DNA of 64,000 nucleotides. Origin: an uncultured Oscillospiraceae bacterium. Its GTDB lineage: Bacteria > Bacillota > Clostridia > Oscillospirales > Oscillospiraceae. The DNA is taken from the NCBI GenBank assembly GCA_944387075.1, contig CALXDO010000004.1, positions 20,719 to 84,718 on the forward strand. The letters run 5' to 3'. Positions 18,071-26,998 of this stretch are shown piece by piece. Made by a program: the position numbers and the translations under genes. Under the pieces are notes generated by a model. The model saw nothing but the letters and a program-made list of their open reading frames with translations. It was not told where the DNA came from and did no database searches. The number at the start of each line of letters is the position of its first letter. Within the stretch, counting starts at the first letter, position 1.

Positions 18071-20911
18071 ATGCTAGACCATATTCTGATTAAGGGTGCC
18101 AGAGAGAACAATCTGAAAAATATTGACGTAGAGATTCCACGGGACAAGCTGGTGGTGCTCACCGGCCTGTCTGGCTCGGGAAAATCCTCCCTGGCCTTTG
18201 AGACACTGTACGCCGAGGGACAGCGGCGTTATGTGGAGTCCCTGTCCTCCTATGCCCGGATGTTTTTGGGGCAGATGGAAAAGCCGGATGTGGACTACAT
18301 TGAGGGCCTGTCCCCGGCAATCTCCATCGACCAGAAAACCACCTCCAAAAACCCTCGCTCCACCGTGGGCACCGTGACGGAGATTTACGACTATCTGCGT
18401 CTGTTGTGGGCCCGGGTGGGTACCCCCCATTGTCCCAAGTGCGGCAAGGAGATTCACCAGCAGACCATCGACCAGATCATCGACCAGGTGTTGGCTCTGC
18501 CCCAGGCCACCCGCATCCAGGTGCTGGCCCCCGTCATCCGAGGGAAAAAGGGTGAGCACGCCAAGGTGCTGGAGGATGCCCGCCGCTCCGGCTATGTCCG
18601 GGTGCGCATTGACGGTGCTCTTTATGACTTGTCCGAGGAGATCAAGCTGGAGAAGAACAAAAAGCACAACATCGAGGTGGTGGTGGACCGTCTGGTCATC
18701 CGGGAGGACATCACCCGCCGCCTCACCGACTCGGTGGAGACGGCCACCGCTCTGTCCGGGGGAGTGGTTATCATCAACCTGGTGGAGAAGGATGAGGATT
18801 TGCTCTTCTCCCAGAACTACGCCTGTGAGGACTGCGGCATCTCCATTGAGGAGCTGACCCCCCGCATGTTCTCCTTCAACAATCCCTTCGGCGCCTGTCC
18901 CACCTGTACCGGCTTGGGGGCCCAGCTGAAGGTAGACCCGGATCTCATCATTCCCAACCGCAGCCTGTCCATTTTGGATGGGGCTATCACCGCCACCGGA
19001 TGGAACAACATCAAATCCGACGGCATTTCCCGCATGTACTTTGAGGCACTGGCGGCGAAATATCACTTCAACCTCACCGATCCCATAGAGAAATTGACCC
19101 CAGAGGTGCTGAACATCATTTTGTACGGGACAAAGGGGGAGAAACTCACCATCCACTACGACCAGCCCCGGGGCAAAGGGGTGCTGTACCAGCCCTTTGA
19201 GGGGATTGTCAACAATCTGGAACGCCGCTATAAGGAAACCCAGTCGGACGCCATGAAGCGGGAGATTGAGGAGTGCATGAGTGAGTCTCTCTGTCCCGAC
19301 TGCCATGGGCAGCGGCTGCGCCCGGAGTCTCTGGCGGTGACAGTGGGGGGCATTTCCATCCACCAGTTCTGCGAGATGCCCGTGGATGAGGCTCTTGCTT
19401 TTTTGGACACCATCACCCTCACCGACACCCAGATGATGATTGCCGACCGTATTTTGCGGGAAATCCGGGAGCGGCTGGGCTTTTTGAAGAGTGTGGGTCT
19501 ACAATATCTGACCTTGAGCCGTCAGGCGGGCACCTTGTCCGGCGGCGAGAGCCAGCGTATCCGTCTGGCCACCCAGATTGGCTCTTCCCTCATGGGAGTG
19601 CTGTATATCCTGGACGAGCCCTCCATCGGCCTGCACCAGCGGGATAACGATTTGCTCCTTGCCACACTCCAGCATTTGCGGGACTTGGGCAACACCCTCA
19701 TTGTAGTGGAGCACGACGAGGACACCATGCGAGCTGCCGACTATATCATTGACATTGGGCCTGGAGCGGGTGTTCACGGAGGCCAGGTGGTGGCCTGCGG
19801 TACCGCCGAAGAGGTGATGAACACCCCCGGCTCCATCACGGGAGATTACCTGTCCGGGCGGAAAAAGGTGCCCATTCCCGACCATCGCCGGGAGGGCAAC
19901 GGAAAGGTGCTGCGGGTGCTGGGCGCTTCCGAGCACAACCTGCGCCACATTGACGTGGACTTCCCCCTGGGGACGTTTATTGCCGTCACCGGGGTGTCCG
20001 GGTCGGGGAAGTCCTCTCTGGTCAATGAGATTTTGTATAAGCGGCTGGGGGCGGAGCTCAACCGCACCAAGGCCCGGCCGGGGAAGCACGACGGCATGGA
20101 GGGCATCGAGCATCTGGACAAGGTTATCGCCATTGATCAATCTCCCATTGGCCGCACCCCACGCTCCAATCCTGCCACCTATACGGGGCTGTTTGGAGAC
20201 ATCCGGGATCTGTTTGCATCCACACCCGATGCCAAGAGCCGGGGCTACGGGCCGGGCCGGTTCTCCTTTAACGTGCGGGGAGGCCGGTGTGAGGCCTGCG
20301 CCGGAGATGGTCTTCTGAAAATTGAGATGCACTTTTTGCCTGATATTTACGTCCCCTGTGAGGTGTGCAAGGGAAAACGATACAACCGGGAGACCCTGGA
20401 GGTGCGCTACAAGGGCAAGAACATCCATGAGGTGCTGGAGATGACGGTGGAAGAGGCCCTGGGCTTCTTTGAGAATCTGCCCCGTCTGAAAAACAAGCTG
20501 CAAACCCTCATGGATGTGGGGCTGGGTTATGTGAAGCTGGGCCAGCCCTCCACCACCCTGTCCGGCGGAGAAGCCCAGCGGGTGAAGCTGGCCACTGAGT
20601 TGGCCAAACGCTCCACCGGTTCCACCATCTATATCCTGGACGAGCCCACCACTGGGTTGCACACCGCCGATGTGCACCAGCTGGTGGAGGTGCTCCAGCG
20701 GCTGGTGGAGGGGGGCAACACCGTGGTGGTCATTGAACACAATTTGGATGTCATCAAGACCGCCGACTACCTCATTGATCTGGGACCAGAGGGGGGTGCA
20801 GGAGGCGGCACCGTGGTGTGCTGCGGCACTCCGGAGCAGGTGGCCCAGTGTCCCGAAAGCTATACAGGTCGTTACCTGAAGCAAATTTTAGAGAAAGACA
20901 GAGGAGTTTGA
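18071..20911 (+). CDS. uvrA: Excinuclease ABC subunit A
   Basis: This is the ATP-driven DNA damage sensor of nucleotide excision repair (946 aa). There are two ABC modules: the first Walker A is GLSGSGKSS (near 31), its signature [12 protein letters not shown]; the second Walker A is GVSGSGKSS, its signature [12 protein letters not shown]. Zinc-finger cysteines lie in CPKCGKE, CPTC and [13 protein letters not shown] 18071 is preceded by AAGGAG with 9-bp spacing; an in-frame TTG at 18053 precedes that RBS. The next gene starts 3 bp after the stop. The protein is full length and appears intact. Confidence 0.97.
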   Translation: MLDHILIKGARENNLKNIDVEIPRDKLVVLTGLSGSGKSSLAFETLYAEGQRRYVESLSSYARMFLGQMEKPDVDYIEGLSPAISIDQKTTSKNPRSTVGTVTEIYDYLRLLWARVGTPHCPKCGKEIHQQTIDQIIDQVLALPQATRIQVLAPVIRGKKGEHAKVLEDARRSGYVRVRIDGALYDLSEEIKLEKNKKHNIEVVVDRLVIREDITRRLTDSVETATALSGGVVIINLVEKDEDLLFSQNYACEDCGISIEELTPRMFSFNNPFGACPTCTGLGAQLKVDPDLIIPNRSLSILDGAITATGWNNIKSDGISRMYFEALAAKYHFNLTDPIEKLTPEVLNIILYGTKGEKLTIHYDQPRGKGVLYQPFEGIVNNLERRYKETQSDAMKREIEECMSESLCPDCHGQRLRPESLAVTVGGISIHQFCEMPVDEALAFLDTITLTDTQMMIADRILREIRERLGFLKSVGLQYLTLSRQAGTLSGGESQRIRLATQIGSSLMGVLYILDEPSIGLHQRDNDLLLATLQHLRDLGNTLIVVEHDEDTMRAADYIIDIGPGAGVHGGQVVACGTAEEVMNTPGSITGDYLSGRKKVPIPDHRREGNGKVLRVLGASEHNLRHIDVDFPLGTFIAVTGVSGSGKSSLVNEILYKRLGAELNRTKARPGKHDGMEGIEHLDKVIAIDQSPIGRTPRSNPATYTGLFGDIRDLFASTPDAKSRGYGPGRFSFNVRGGRCEACAGDGLLKIEMHFLPDIYVPCEVCKGKRYNRETLEVRYKGKNIHEVLEMTVEEALGFFENLPRLKNKLQTLMDVGLGYVKLGQPSTTLSGGEAQRVKLATELAKRSTGSTIYILDEPTTGLHTADVHQLVEVLQRLVEGGNTVVVIEHNLDVIKTADYLIDLGPEGGAGGGTVVCCGTPEQVAQCPESYTGRYLKQILEKDRGV

Positions 20912-20914
20912 GAG

Positions 20915-21400
20915 ATGGATTTGATGAAATGGCTCACCACCGACTTAAATGGAGAATTTCTCCTGACCTTATTGGTGTCCATGGTTCCGGTGATTGAGCT
21001 GCGGGGAGGCATTCCCTTTGGTGTAGCCGCCGGGTTGCCGGTATGGGCGGCATATCTGGCCGCTGTGATTGGAAATCTGCTGCCGGTGCCCTTTATTGTG
21101 GTGTATATCCGCCGGGTTTTTGTGTTTATGCGCCAGCATATGCCCCGGCTCAACCGTCTGGTGGATAAGATGGAGGAGAAGGCCCACCTGAAAAGTGCTT
21201 CGGTATTGAAGTATCAGTACCTGGGCCTGGCTATTTTTGTGGCCATTCCCCTGCCTGGTACCGGAGCTTGGACTGGGGCATTGGTGGCCGCCTTCCTGGA
21301 CATGCGCTTGAAGCGCGCCTTTCCCTCCATTGCTGGCGGCGTGCTTTCCGCGGGTCTCATCATCAGCATTCTCTCTTACGGAGTCAAAAGTCTCTTTTAA
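20915..21400 (+). CDS. COG2426 small membrane exporter-like protein
   Basis: This is a 161-residue integral membrane protein of the 'putative small multidrug export' family (COG2426). Four to five hydrophobic segments are visible (about 15-35, 40-65, 100-125, 135-158). Family-typical motifs are VPVIELRGGIPFG near the N-terminus and PLPGTGAWTGALVA in the middle. The two charged loops (MRQHMPRLNRLVDKMEEK) fit a cytoplasmic face. GAGGAG overlaps the uvrA end, so it is in the same operon. No substrate is established for the family. Confidence 0.85.
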   Translation: MDLMKWLTTDLNGEFLLTLLVSMVPVIELRGGIPFGVAAGLPVWAAYLAAVIGNLLPVPFIVVYIRRVFVFMRQHMPRLNRLVDKMEEKAHLKSASVLKYQYLGLAIFVAIPLPGTGAWTGALVAAFLDMRLKRAFPSIAGGVLSAGLIISILSYGVKSLF

Positions 21401-21440
21401 GCGGGATGTTGTGTGACCGCCCCCTGCGTTTGGGCATAGA

Positions 21441-21752
21441 ATGACCCAAAGGTGGTGGTTGCTTGTGGGAATGTATCTGGTTCTGGGACTTCTGGCGGCC
21501 CTGGGACTGCTGGGATTGTGCTGGCTGGTTCTGGGCAGGCTGCTCATGCCCATTCCCCTGGCGCTCACCGTCTCGCTGACGGGATATGGAGATGGGGAGT
21601 GCCTGGAACAGGGAGTCAAAGCGCTGCACTGGCTGCGGCGCACCGGCCTGTGGCGGGGTGAAATTGTCATTCGAGATGGAGGCATGTCCCCCCAAGGGTT
21701 GGCGGTGGCCCGCCGACTGGTGCAGGACTGCCATGCACAACTGTATATTTAG
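21441..21752 (+). CDS. Small membrane-anchored protein, unknown
   Basis: A 103-residue protein has one long N-terminal hydrophobic segment (about 6-38, LLVGMYLVLGLLAALGLLGL) and a short soluble C-terminal domain (TGYGDGECLEQGVKALHWLR, then EIVIRDGGMSPQGLAVARRL) that looks like a compact alpha/beta unit. I do not recognise a family. No clear SD precedes ATG 21441, so the exact start is uncertain, but the frame is open, codon use is normal and a hairpin terminator follows. It lies between the COG2426 gene and the M32 peptidase gene. Confidence 0.65.
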   Translation: MTQRWWLLVGMYLVLGLLAALGLLGLCWLVLGRLLMPIPLALTVSLTGYGDGECLEQGVKALHWLRRTGLWRGEIVIRDGGMSPQGLAVARRLVQDCHAQLYI

Positions 21753-21760
21753 GACAACAG

Positions 21761-21789
21761 ATGCCCCCCAGAAATCTTCTGGGGGGCAT
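21761..21789 (+). terminator. Hairpin between the uvr run and the M32 gene
   Basis: A 12-bp stem (21761-21772 with 21778-21789) has loop AATCT. The downstream flank ACAAG lacks T residues, so read-through into the peptidase gene is likely. Confidence 0.6.
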
Positions 21790-21808
21790 ACAAGAAAGGA
21801 ATGGTACC

Positions 21809-23305
21809 ATGGAGATGAAACAAGCACTGGAACAACTGGAACAACTGCAAAAGAAGCTGTACGCCTACACGGCTGCACAGTCCTCGCTGTACTTAGACGG
21901 CGTGACGGTGGCCCCTCGGGACACCGCTGCGGGTCGGGGGGTGGCCCTGGGGATTCTGGCTGGGGAGCAGCACAAGATCCTTTCTGACCCACAGGTGGGA
22001 GAGATGCTCTCTGTGCTCAGCCAGGCGCAAGAGCAGCTTACCCCCGAGCAGCGCCGCCAGGTGGAGTTGATGGGCCGGGAGTATGAAAAGCTTTCCCGCA
22101 TTCCCGCCCAGGAGTACATGGAGTACGCCATGCTGGTCAACGAGGCCAGCGACGTGTGGCACCAGGCCAAGGAGACCAACGATTTTCCTCTTTTTGCACC
22201 TTTGCTGGAGAAATTGGTGGAGTATAACCGCCGCTTTGCCGGTTATTATGACCCCAACAAGGCCCCCTACGATGCTCTGCTCAACGAATATGAGCGGGGA
22301 GCCAACATGGAACAGTTGGACCAGTTCTTTGCCGCTGTGCGGGACAAGCTGGTGCCTCTCATCCACGCCATTGGAGAGAAAGAGCAGCCGGACGTGAGCT
22401 TCCTCCACCGCCACTACCCAGTAGAGGATCAGCGGAAATTCTCCGACTACCTCATGGAGGTGTTGGACCTGGACCGGGCCCACTGTACCATCGGGGAGAC
22501 GGAGCACCCCTTCACCCTGGGCTTCAACTCCCGGGACTTGCGCATCACCACCCACTACCTGGAGGACGATGTGGCCAGTTCCATGTATTCCGTCATCCAC
22601 GAGGGAGGACATGCCCGCTACGAGTTGGATGTCAACCCGGCCTACGATTATACTTGTCTCAGTGGTGGCTCCTCTATGGGCGTGCACGAGAGCCAGTCCC
22701 GGTTCTATGAGAACCTCATTGGCCGCTCTCTGCCCTTTGTCCAGGCCATCTTCCCCAAAATGCAGGAGTTGTTCCCCCAGCAGCTGGGGGATGTGACCGC
22801 GGAGCAGATGTACCGGGCGGTGAATCGGGCCCAGCCCTCCCTCATCCGCACTGAGGCGGATGAACTCACCTACTGCCTCCATGTGATGGTGCGCTATGAG
22901 ATGGAAAAGCAGCTCATTGGCGGTACTCTGGAGGTCAAAGATGTGCCTCAGGTGTGGAATCGGCTGTACAAGGAGTATCTGGGTGTGGATGTGCCCGACG
23001 ATACCCATGGGTGCTTGCAGGATTCCCACTGGTCCGGCGGTATGATCGGGTATTTCCCCTCCTACGCGCTGGGCAGTGCCTATGGCGCGCAGATGCTGCG
23101 CAACATGGAGAAGGACGTGGATGTGTGGGGCAGCGTGGCCCGGGGTGATTTGGCCCCCGTTACCGCGTGGCTCACCGACAAAATCCATCGCCACGGCTGC
23201 ATGCTGGAGCCGGCCCAACTGATACAGGCGGCTTGCGGAGACTTTGATCCCACGGTGTACACCGACTATCTCACCGAGAAGTATACCAAACTCTATAACT
23301 TGTGA
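21809..23305 (+). CDS. M32 carboxypeptidase (Taq type)
   Basis: This cytoplasmic zinc metallocarboxypeptidase of 498 residues removes C-terminal amino acids from peptides. The HExxH motif is HEGGH (H264, E265, H268) and the third ligand Glu lies in GVHESQSRF (E294), as in the Taq carboxypeptidase family. The length matches the family (about 500 aa). The DTHGCLQDSHWSGG and GYFPSYALG segments near the C-terminus are M32 signatures. The start at ATG 21809 has AAAGGA upstream; longer starts run through the terminator hairpin. Its stop overlaps the RBS of the UPF0340 gene. Confidence 0.93.
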   Translation: MEMKQALEQLEQLQKKLYAYTAAQSSLYLDGVTVAPRDTAAGRGVALGILAGEQHKILSDPQVGEMLSVLSQAQEQLTPEQRRQVELMGREYEKLSRIPAQEYMEYAMLVNEASDVWHQAKETNDFPLFAPLLEKLVEYNRRFAGYYDPNKAPYDALLNEYERGANMEQLDQFFAAVRDKLVPLIHAIGEKEQPDVSFLHRHYPVEDQRKFSDYLMEVLDLDRAHCTIGETEHPFTLGFNSRDLRITTHYLEDDVASSMYSVIHEGGHARYELDVNPAYDYTCLSGGSSMGVHESQSRFYENLIGRSLPFVQAIFPKMQELFPQQLGDVTAEQMYRAVNRAQPSLIRTEADELTYCLHVMVRYEMEKQLIGGTLEVKDVPQVWNRLYKEYLGVDVPDDTHGCLQDSHWSGGMIGYFPSYALGSAYGAQMLRNMEKDVDVWGSVARGDLAPVTAWLTDKIHRHGCMLEPAQLIQAACGDFDPTVYTDYLTEKYTKLYNL

Positions 23306-23315
23306 GGTGAACGAC

Positions 23316-23876
23316 ATGGCGTGGACGCTGGAAGAAATCCAGCAGCAGAGCCGACAGGCGGTTACCGAACTGCTGGACGTGTCCGGCATGAAGCCGGGAC
23401 AAATTTTGGTGGTGGGCTGTTCCTCCTCGGAGGTGGTGGGAGGTCACATTGGCAAGGCCTCCAGCCTGGAGACAGCCCAGGCCATCTTCCGAGGGGTGTG
23501 GCCGGTGGTGCAGGAGCGGGGTATCTTTTTGGCGGCCCAGTGCTGTGAGCACTTGAATCGGGCACTCATTGTGGAGCAGGCCTGCGCCGCCCAATACGGG
23601 TATGAGCCCGTGTGTGTGGTGCCCCAGCCCAAGGCGGGAGGCTCCTTTGCCACCACGGCCTGGAAAAGCTTTGACCAGCCTGTGGCGGTGGAGCATATTC
23701 GGGCCCACGGTGGTCTGGACATTGGAGGAACCCTCATTGGGATGCACTTGAAGGACGTGGCGGTGCCGGTGCGTCTGAGCCTGGACCACATCGGGGAAGG
23801 GCTGCTGCTGTGTGCACGCACCCGACCCAAGTTCATTGGGGGCAGCCGGGCGGTGTACGATGGAGACGCCAGGTAA
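23316..23876 (+). CDS. UPF0340 / TIGR01440 protein
   Basis: This 186-residue protein belongs to the conserved Firmicutes family typified by B. subtilis YwlG, of unknown function. The family signatures are visible: VVGCSSSEVVGGHIGKASS near the N-terminus, the AAQCCEHLNRALIVE segment with paired cysteines, and the C-terminal DIGGTLIGMHLKDVAVPV and ARTRPKFIGG. The fold is probably alpha/beta and cytoplasmic. The GAGGTGA RBS overlaps the end of the M32 gene. Its 3' end overlaps the following regulator gene by 17 bp, so the two are translated together. Confidence 0.88.
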   Translation: MAWTLEEIQQQSRQAVTELLDVSGMKPGQILVVGCSSSEVVGGHIGKASSLETAQAIFRGVWPVVQERGIFLAAQCCEHLNRALIVEQACAAQYGYEPVCVVPQPKAGGSFATTAWKSFDQPVAVEHIRAHGGLDIGGTLIGMHLKDVAVPVRLSLDHIGEGLLLCARTRPKFIGGSRAVYDGDAR

Positions 23877-25020
23877 TCGCCTCTTTGTGGGGGCGGTGAT
23901 TCGGAGAGAGCGACTGCGCCGGGATTGGAGCCAGGAGGGGCTGTGCCGTGGAATTTGCACCGTGTCCTACCTCTCCGAAATCGAGCAGGGTAAGGCAGAG
24001 GGCAGCGGCGAGGTGTTGCGTCTGCTCTTGGAGCGTTTGGATGTGCCCTGGTATGAGGACACAGAGACCCTAACGGCGGGGAAGAAGTGGGTAGAGTGCT
24101 GCTATGAGGCGGTGCTGTCCTGCGACCCAGAGGACCATGGTGATCTGGCCCCGGAGTTTGATGCCCTGGCACCTCGGCTCTCCAACAGCCCCTATGGGCT
24201 GGACGTGGCGGTGCTGCGGGGCTTTGTCCACCCGGAACAGGCTGTGGAGGACACGGAGCTGGAGGAGTATCTGGACCGCCGCCAGCTGGCCCTGTGGCGC
24301 GTACAGCAGCAGAGCTACCGAGAGGCTTTGGACCTGTACCCCTGCGCCTATACCTGGCTGCGGGCGGGAATGGACCACTATTTCCGGGGGGACAGCTACA
24401 CCGCTGCGGTGGAGTGCCTGAGCCAGGCTTACCAGCGGTCCAGTGAGCAGGGCTATGTGCGCTTGATGCTGCTGTCAAAGATATATATGGGCAACTGCTA
24501 CTGCGGTCAGTTCCAGTTGGAACAGATGGAGGAGCAGTACCGAGTGGCCCAGCGTCTGATCCAGGCTTTGGGGGATGAGAGCACTCTGCGCGTCATGAAA
24601 TACAATCAGGCCTCGGGATACCTGGGGCGGGGGGAATACCAGAAGGCCTATGCGTATTTCTCCACCGTGGATCAGCCCATGGGGATGGAACTGCAAAAGC
24701 TGGCCCTGTGCTGTGAGAAGCTGGGGCTGATCGGAGAAGCCCTGGAGGCCCTGGATCAGGCAGACAGGATGAACTGGAGCATGGAGCTGGGCAGACAGAT
24801 GTGCCATCTGGTGCGCTACCGCCTGGAGCATCCCGACTATCTGCATCACCCGGAATACGGGACGCAGCTCTTGCAGGTGTTCCAGGACTGCCAGACCCAG
24901 CTCCCCATCAGCTATGCGGCGTTCCACCTACCCTGGGTGCTGGAATGGTACACCGCCAATCGGCAGTACCGAAATGCCTATGAGCTTCTCTGGAATTTTC
25001 CCGTCAAACTGGATTTATAA
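23860..25020 (+). CDS. XRE-HTH regulator with TPR-like C-terminus
   Basis: The 386-residue protein starts with a Cro/CI-type helix-turn-helix (about 6-60; GAVIRRERLRRDWSQEGLC, then SYLSEIEQGKAEGSGEVL). A long all-helical region of TPR-like repeats follows (about 150-380; for example YRVAQRLIQALGDES and GEYQKAYAYFSTVDQP). This is the layout of RRNPP (Rgg/PlcR/NprR-like) regulators, which bind secreted peptides; peptide control here is inference. It starts inside the end of the UPF0340 gene with a poor RBS, so translational coupling is likely. A Trp-rich short ORF lies 95 bp downstream, past the terminator. Confidence 0.82.
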   Translation: METPGNRLFVGAVIRRERLRRDWSQEGLCRGICTVSYLSEIEQGKAEGSGEVLRLLLERLDVPWYEDTETLTAGKKWVECCYEAVLSCDPEDHGDLAPEFDALAPRLSNSPYGLDVAVLRGFVHPEQAVEDTELEEYLDRRQLALWRVQQQSYREALDLYPCAYTWLRAGMDHYFRGDSYTAAVECLSQAYQRSSEQGYVRLMLLSKIYMGNCYCGQFQLEQMEEQYRVAQRLIQALGDESTLRVMKYNQASGYLGRGEYQKAYAYFSTVDQPMGMELQKLALCCEKLGLIGEALEALDQADRMNWSMELGRQMCHLVRYRLEHPDYLHHPEYGTQLLQVFQDCQTQLPISYAAFHLPWVLEWYTANRQYRNAYELLWNFPVKLDL

Positions 25021-25026
25021 CCGAGT

Positions 25027-25072
25027 AAGGCCCTTCCTTTGGAGAAAATTTTCCCAAAGGAAGGGCCTTTTT
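25027..25072 (+). terminator. Strong intrinsic terminator
   Basis: A 14-bp perfect stem (25029-25042 with 25054-25067) is followed by TTTTTC. It ends the run that started at pyrE or at the M32 gene. Confidence 0.9.
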
Positions 25073-25115
25073 CTGCCCTCGCCCCCTGTGCTACCATGGT
25101 GGTGAGGTGAAACAC

Positions 25116-25166
25116 ATGAGACAGACACTTTGGCTTCCGCCCTCATTTTGGCCATACAGCTGGTGA
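25116..25166 (+). CDS. Candidate 16-residue Trp-rich peptide
   Basis: A short ORF encodes MRQTLWLPPSFWPYSW. It has a good Shine-Dalgarno (GAGGTGA) 5 bp before the ATG. Three of 16 residues are Trp. It lies between the XRE/TPR regulator and a membrane protein. It could be a leader/uORF for the gene at 25213 or a signalling peptide, or be untranslated. No clear promoter was found in front of it. Confidence 0.3.
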   Translation: MRQTLWLPPSFWPYSW

Positions 25167-25212
25167 AACATGTGGAGAAGAGGAAGGCTCGGTTCTGAGA
25201 AAGGAGTTTTTC

Positions 25213-25746
25213 ATGTCTGGTATGTACGATCAAATTCTCCCTCAAGAGCAGCACAGAGCGAAGAGCGGAAAGGTCAAATTGGGGCTGATTGTGGCACTGG
25301 CCGTAGTGGTGCTGGTCCTCTGCATGGTCCCTATGGTGCGCATCCTGGCCCACCAGTACCACTACAAGCAGTTTGTCTCCTCCCTGTCAGAGCAGACCAC
25401 CCGGGCCTATTACAAGGAGAATCTACGGGCTGAGGTGGACGGAGCATCTCTGCGTATTACCGGGGACAACGCCTATGTCATCTACAACGCCATGTCCGCC
25501 CTGGGGGCTGGACAGATCGCCGGAGCACCGCCCCAGGAGGAGCCGGACGCCCGCCTGCACTACGGCACCTTCGCCACCATGGACCTGTGGGACGTGCCCC
25601 TGTCCGGGGATGGGGGGCGTAGCCGTGGGGTGTATGTGGAGTTTCACAGCAATGAGGTGGACTTTTCCTACATCCTCAACCGCACTGACATGGACTACCT
25701 GATGGGGGCCCTCTCTCCTGAGAAGAATACTCTATGGGAGGAGTAA
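25213..25746 (+). CDS. Single-pass membrane protein, unknown
   Basis: The 177-residue protein has a short cytoplasmic N-terminus, one strong membrane helix (about 22-46, LGLIVALAVVVLVLCMVPMV) and an extracytoplasmic domain of about 125 residues with mixed strands and helices (ARLHYGTFATMDLWDVPL, GVYVEFHSNEVDFSYIL). I do not recognise the domain. AAAGGAG lies 6 bp before ATG 25213 and a terminator follows, so it is probably a real single-gene unit. It is not obviously related to its neighbours. Confidence 0.75.
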   Translation: MSGMYDQILPQEQHRAKSGKVKLGLIVALAVVVLVLCMVPMVRILAHQYHYKQFVSSLSEQTTRAYYKENLRAEVDGASLRITGDNAYVIYNAMSALGAGQIAGAPPQEEPDARLHYGTFATMDLWDVPLSGDGGRSRGVYVEFHSNEVDFSYILNRTDMDYLMGALSPEKNTLWEE

Positions 25747-25784
25747 AGCCAACAAAGGACTGCTGCAAAACAGGCGTGTGAAAA

Positions 25785-25828
25785 GACAGACTGAGTCACC
25801 CCAAAAGGGTTGCCCAGTCTGCCTTTTT
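25785..25828 (+). terminator. Intrinsic terminator with imperfect stem
   Basis: CAGACTG...CAGTCTG forms the base of a stem (25787-25802 with 25807-25821, with internal mismatches), loop AAAA, followed by CCTTTTTGC. Confidence 0.7.
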
Positions 25829-25996
25829 GCTTTGAGGTTCCATTGACATGAAAAAACAAAAGCAAAATCAGGGTACCGTTGGTGGTTTATGAATGAATGT
25901 TCTCCAGCCCATGGGTCGTCAGCCTGGACGGGATGGAGAATGAAATGTATGTTTCTGGGATTTTGAGACAGAATACTAGAAAAGGAGGCGTACGCC

Positions 25997-26668
25997 ATGC
26001 CCGTTCTCACGCTTTGCCTCACCACAGTGGGGTCCTTTGCCGTCCTGTTTCTGGTGGCGAAATTCATTGGTCACAAGCAGATTGCTCAGTTGGATTTCTT
26101 CGACTATATCACAGGTATCACCATTGGCTCCATTGCCGCGGAAATGGCCACCGAGCTGGAAGCACCGTGGAAACCGCTGCTTGCCATGGTGATCTATGGC
26201 GGGATTACGCTGTCCCTGAGCCTGGTGTCCAGCCACTTTCCCAGGACCCGGAAGTACCTCAATGGAACCCCCACCATTTTGCTGGACCATGGGAAACTGT
26301 ACTACGAGAATATGAAAAAAGCCCGGTTGGATTTGAGCGAGTTTCTGGTCATGTGCCGGCAACAGGGGTATTTTGACCTGACCACCATCCAAACGGCAAT
26401 TTACGAGTATAACGGGAAACTCACCATATTGCCGGTCACTGCCCAGCGTCCCGTGACCCCCAAGGACATGGCATTGACGCCGCCTCAGGAGCTGATCTTC
26501 ACCGAGCTCATCATGGATGGCCGTATTTTGGAGGACAACCTTAAGCGCATGGGATTGGAGCGGACCTGGCTGGACATACAGCTCAAGCAGCAGCATATAT
26601 CCTCGGCCAAAGAGGTGTTTTTGGCAGCATGTGACCGAAATTTGAAATTTGTGCTCTACAAAAAATAA
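25997..26668 (+). CDS. DUF421 (YetF/YcaP-type) membrane protein
   Basis: This 223-residue protein has three N-terminal membrane helices (about 5-25, 35-55, 60-80) and a cytoplasmic DUF421 domain. Family motifs include KFIGHKQIAQLDFFDYITGITIGS at the start, the PTILLDHGKLYYENMKKARL strand and LTILPVTAQRPVTP. B. subtilis homologues (YetF, YkjA, YrbG) are spore or envelope proteins of poorly known function. AAAAGGAGG precedes ATG 25997. The upstream region (25830-25996) has no convincing sigma-A promoter; a sporulation promoter is possible but could not be shown. Confidence 0.88.
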   Translation: MPVLTLCLTTVGSFAVLFLVAKFIGHKQIAQLDFFDYITGITIGSIAAEMATELEAPWKPLLAMVIYGGITLSLSLVSSHFPRTRKYLNGTPTILLDHGKLYYENMKKARLDLSEFLVMCRQQGYFDLTTIQTAIYEYNGKLTILPVTAQRPVTPKDMALTPPQELIFTELIMDGRILEDNLKRMGLERTWLDIQLKQQHISSAKEVFLAACDRNLKFVLYKK

Positions 26669-26673
26669 GGACC

Positions 26674-26719
26674 GAGGCCCTCCGATGTGGATATACGCAG
26701 CCGGGGGCCTCAGTTTGTT
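26674..26719 (+). terminator. Terminator after the DUF421 gene
   Basis: GAGGCCC (26674-26680) pairs with GGGCCTC (26705-26711), extended by CCG/CGG after a bulge, and is followed by AGTTTGTT. Confidence 0.65.
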
Positions 26720-26735
26720 CAGGGATGCACCCATC

Positions 26736-26764
26736 TTGACAACCGTCATAGAATATGGTAAAGA
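26736..26764 (+). promoter_or_regulatory. Promoter for the NiCo riboswitch transcript
   Basis: TTGACA (26736-26741), a 17-bp spacer ending in TGG, and TAAAGA (26759-26764). The start near 26771 gives a leader of about 230 nt before the exporter gene. Confidence 0.65.
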
Positions 26765-26819
26765 GAAAAACTCTTTGCACTGCATTACATCCCAATGGGA
26801 TGCGAGATCAACAGTACAA

Positions 26820-26904
26820 ACTGAGCAGGCGATGAACCGAAGGGTCATGGGGCCGGGCCTCCTTGTGTGGCAGCAGATGGTTTTTCAAACATCTGTGGGA
26901 CAGT
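26820..26904 (+). promoter_or_regulatory. NiCo (czcD) metal-ion riboswitch aptamer
   Basis: The RNA-type sequence carries the conserved strands of the NiCo/czcD class in order: ACTGAGCAGGC, ATGA...GTCAT arm, GGGCCGGGCC junction, GGCAGCAGATG with a CATCTG return arm, and the closing TGTGGGACAGT. ACTG/CAGT, extended outward by flanking bases, closes the P1 helix. Characterised members bind Co2+ and Ni2+ cooperatively, and Fe2+ sensing has also been proposed. They activate efflux genes. It sits directly upstream of a cation diffusion facilitator gene, which agrees with this. The assignment is from remembered consensus, not a covariance search. Confidence 0.88.
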
Positions 26905-26908
26905 TGTA

Positions 26909-26944
26909 TGTTCCACGGGTGTTTTTATTTTCACCGGTGGAACA
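26909..26944 (+). promoter_or_regulatory. Expression-platform hairpin of the NiCo leader
   Basis: TGTTCCACGGGTG pairs with CACCGGTGGAACA (one mismatch) around a T-rich loop, right after the aptamer. No U-tract follows, so control may be by anti-termination with a different fold or at the level of translation. Confidence 0.5.
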
Positions 26945-26998
26945 GGATTATCTCAATGACGTGCTCATAAGGGACAAAACGACCAGGAGGGATCTTTT

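Noticed and set aside
25852-25996. Possible sporulation (sigma-G/F) promoter before the DUF421 gene
   Set aside because: AATACTA resembles a -10 but no -35 at correct spacing was found.
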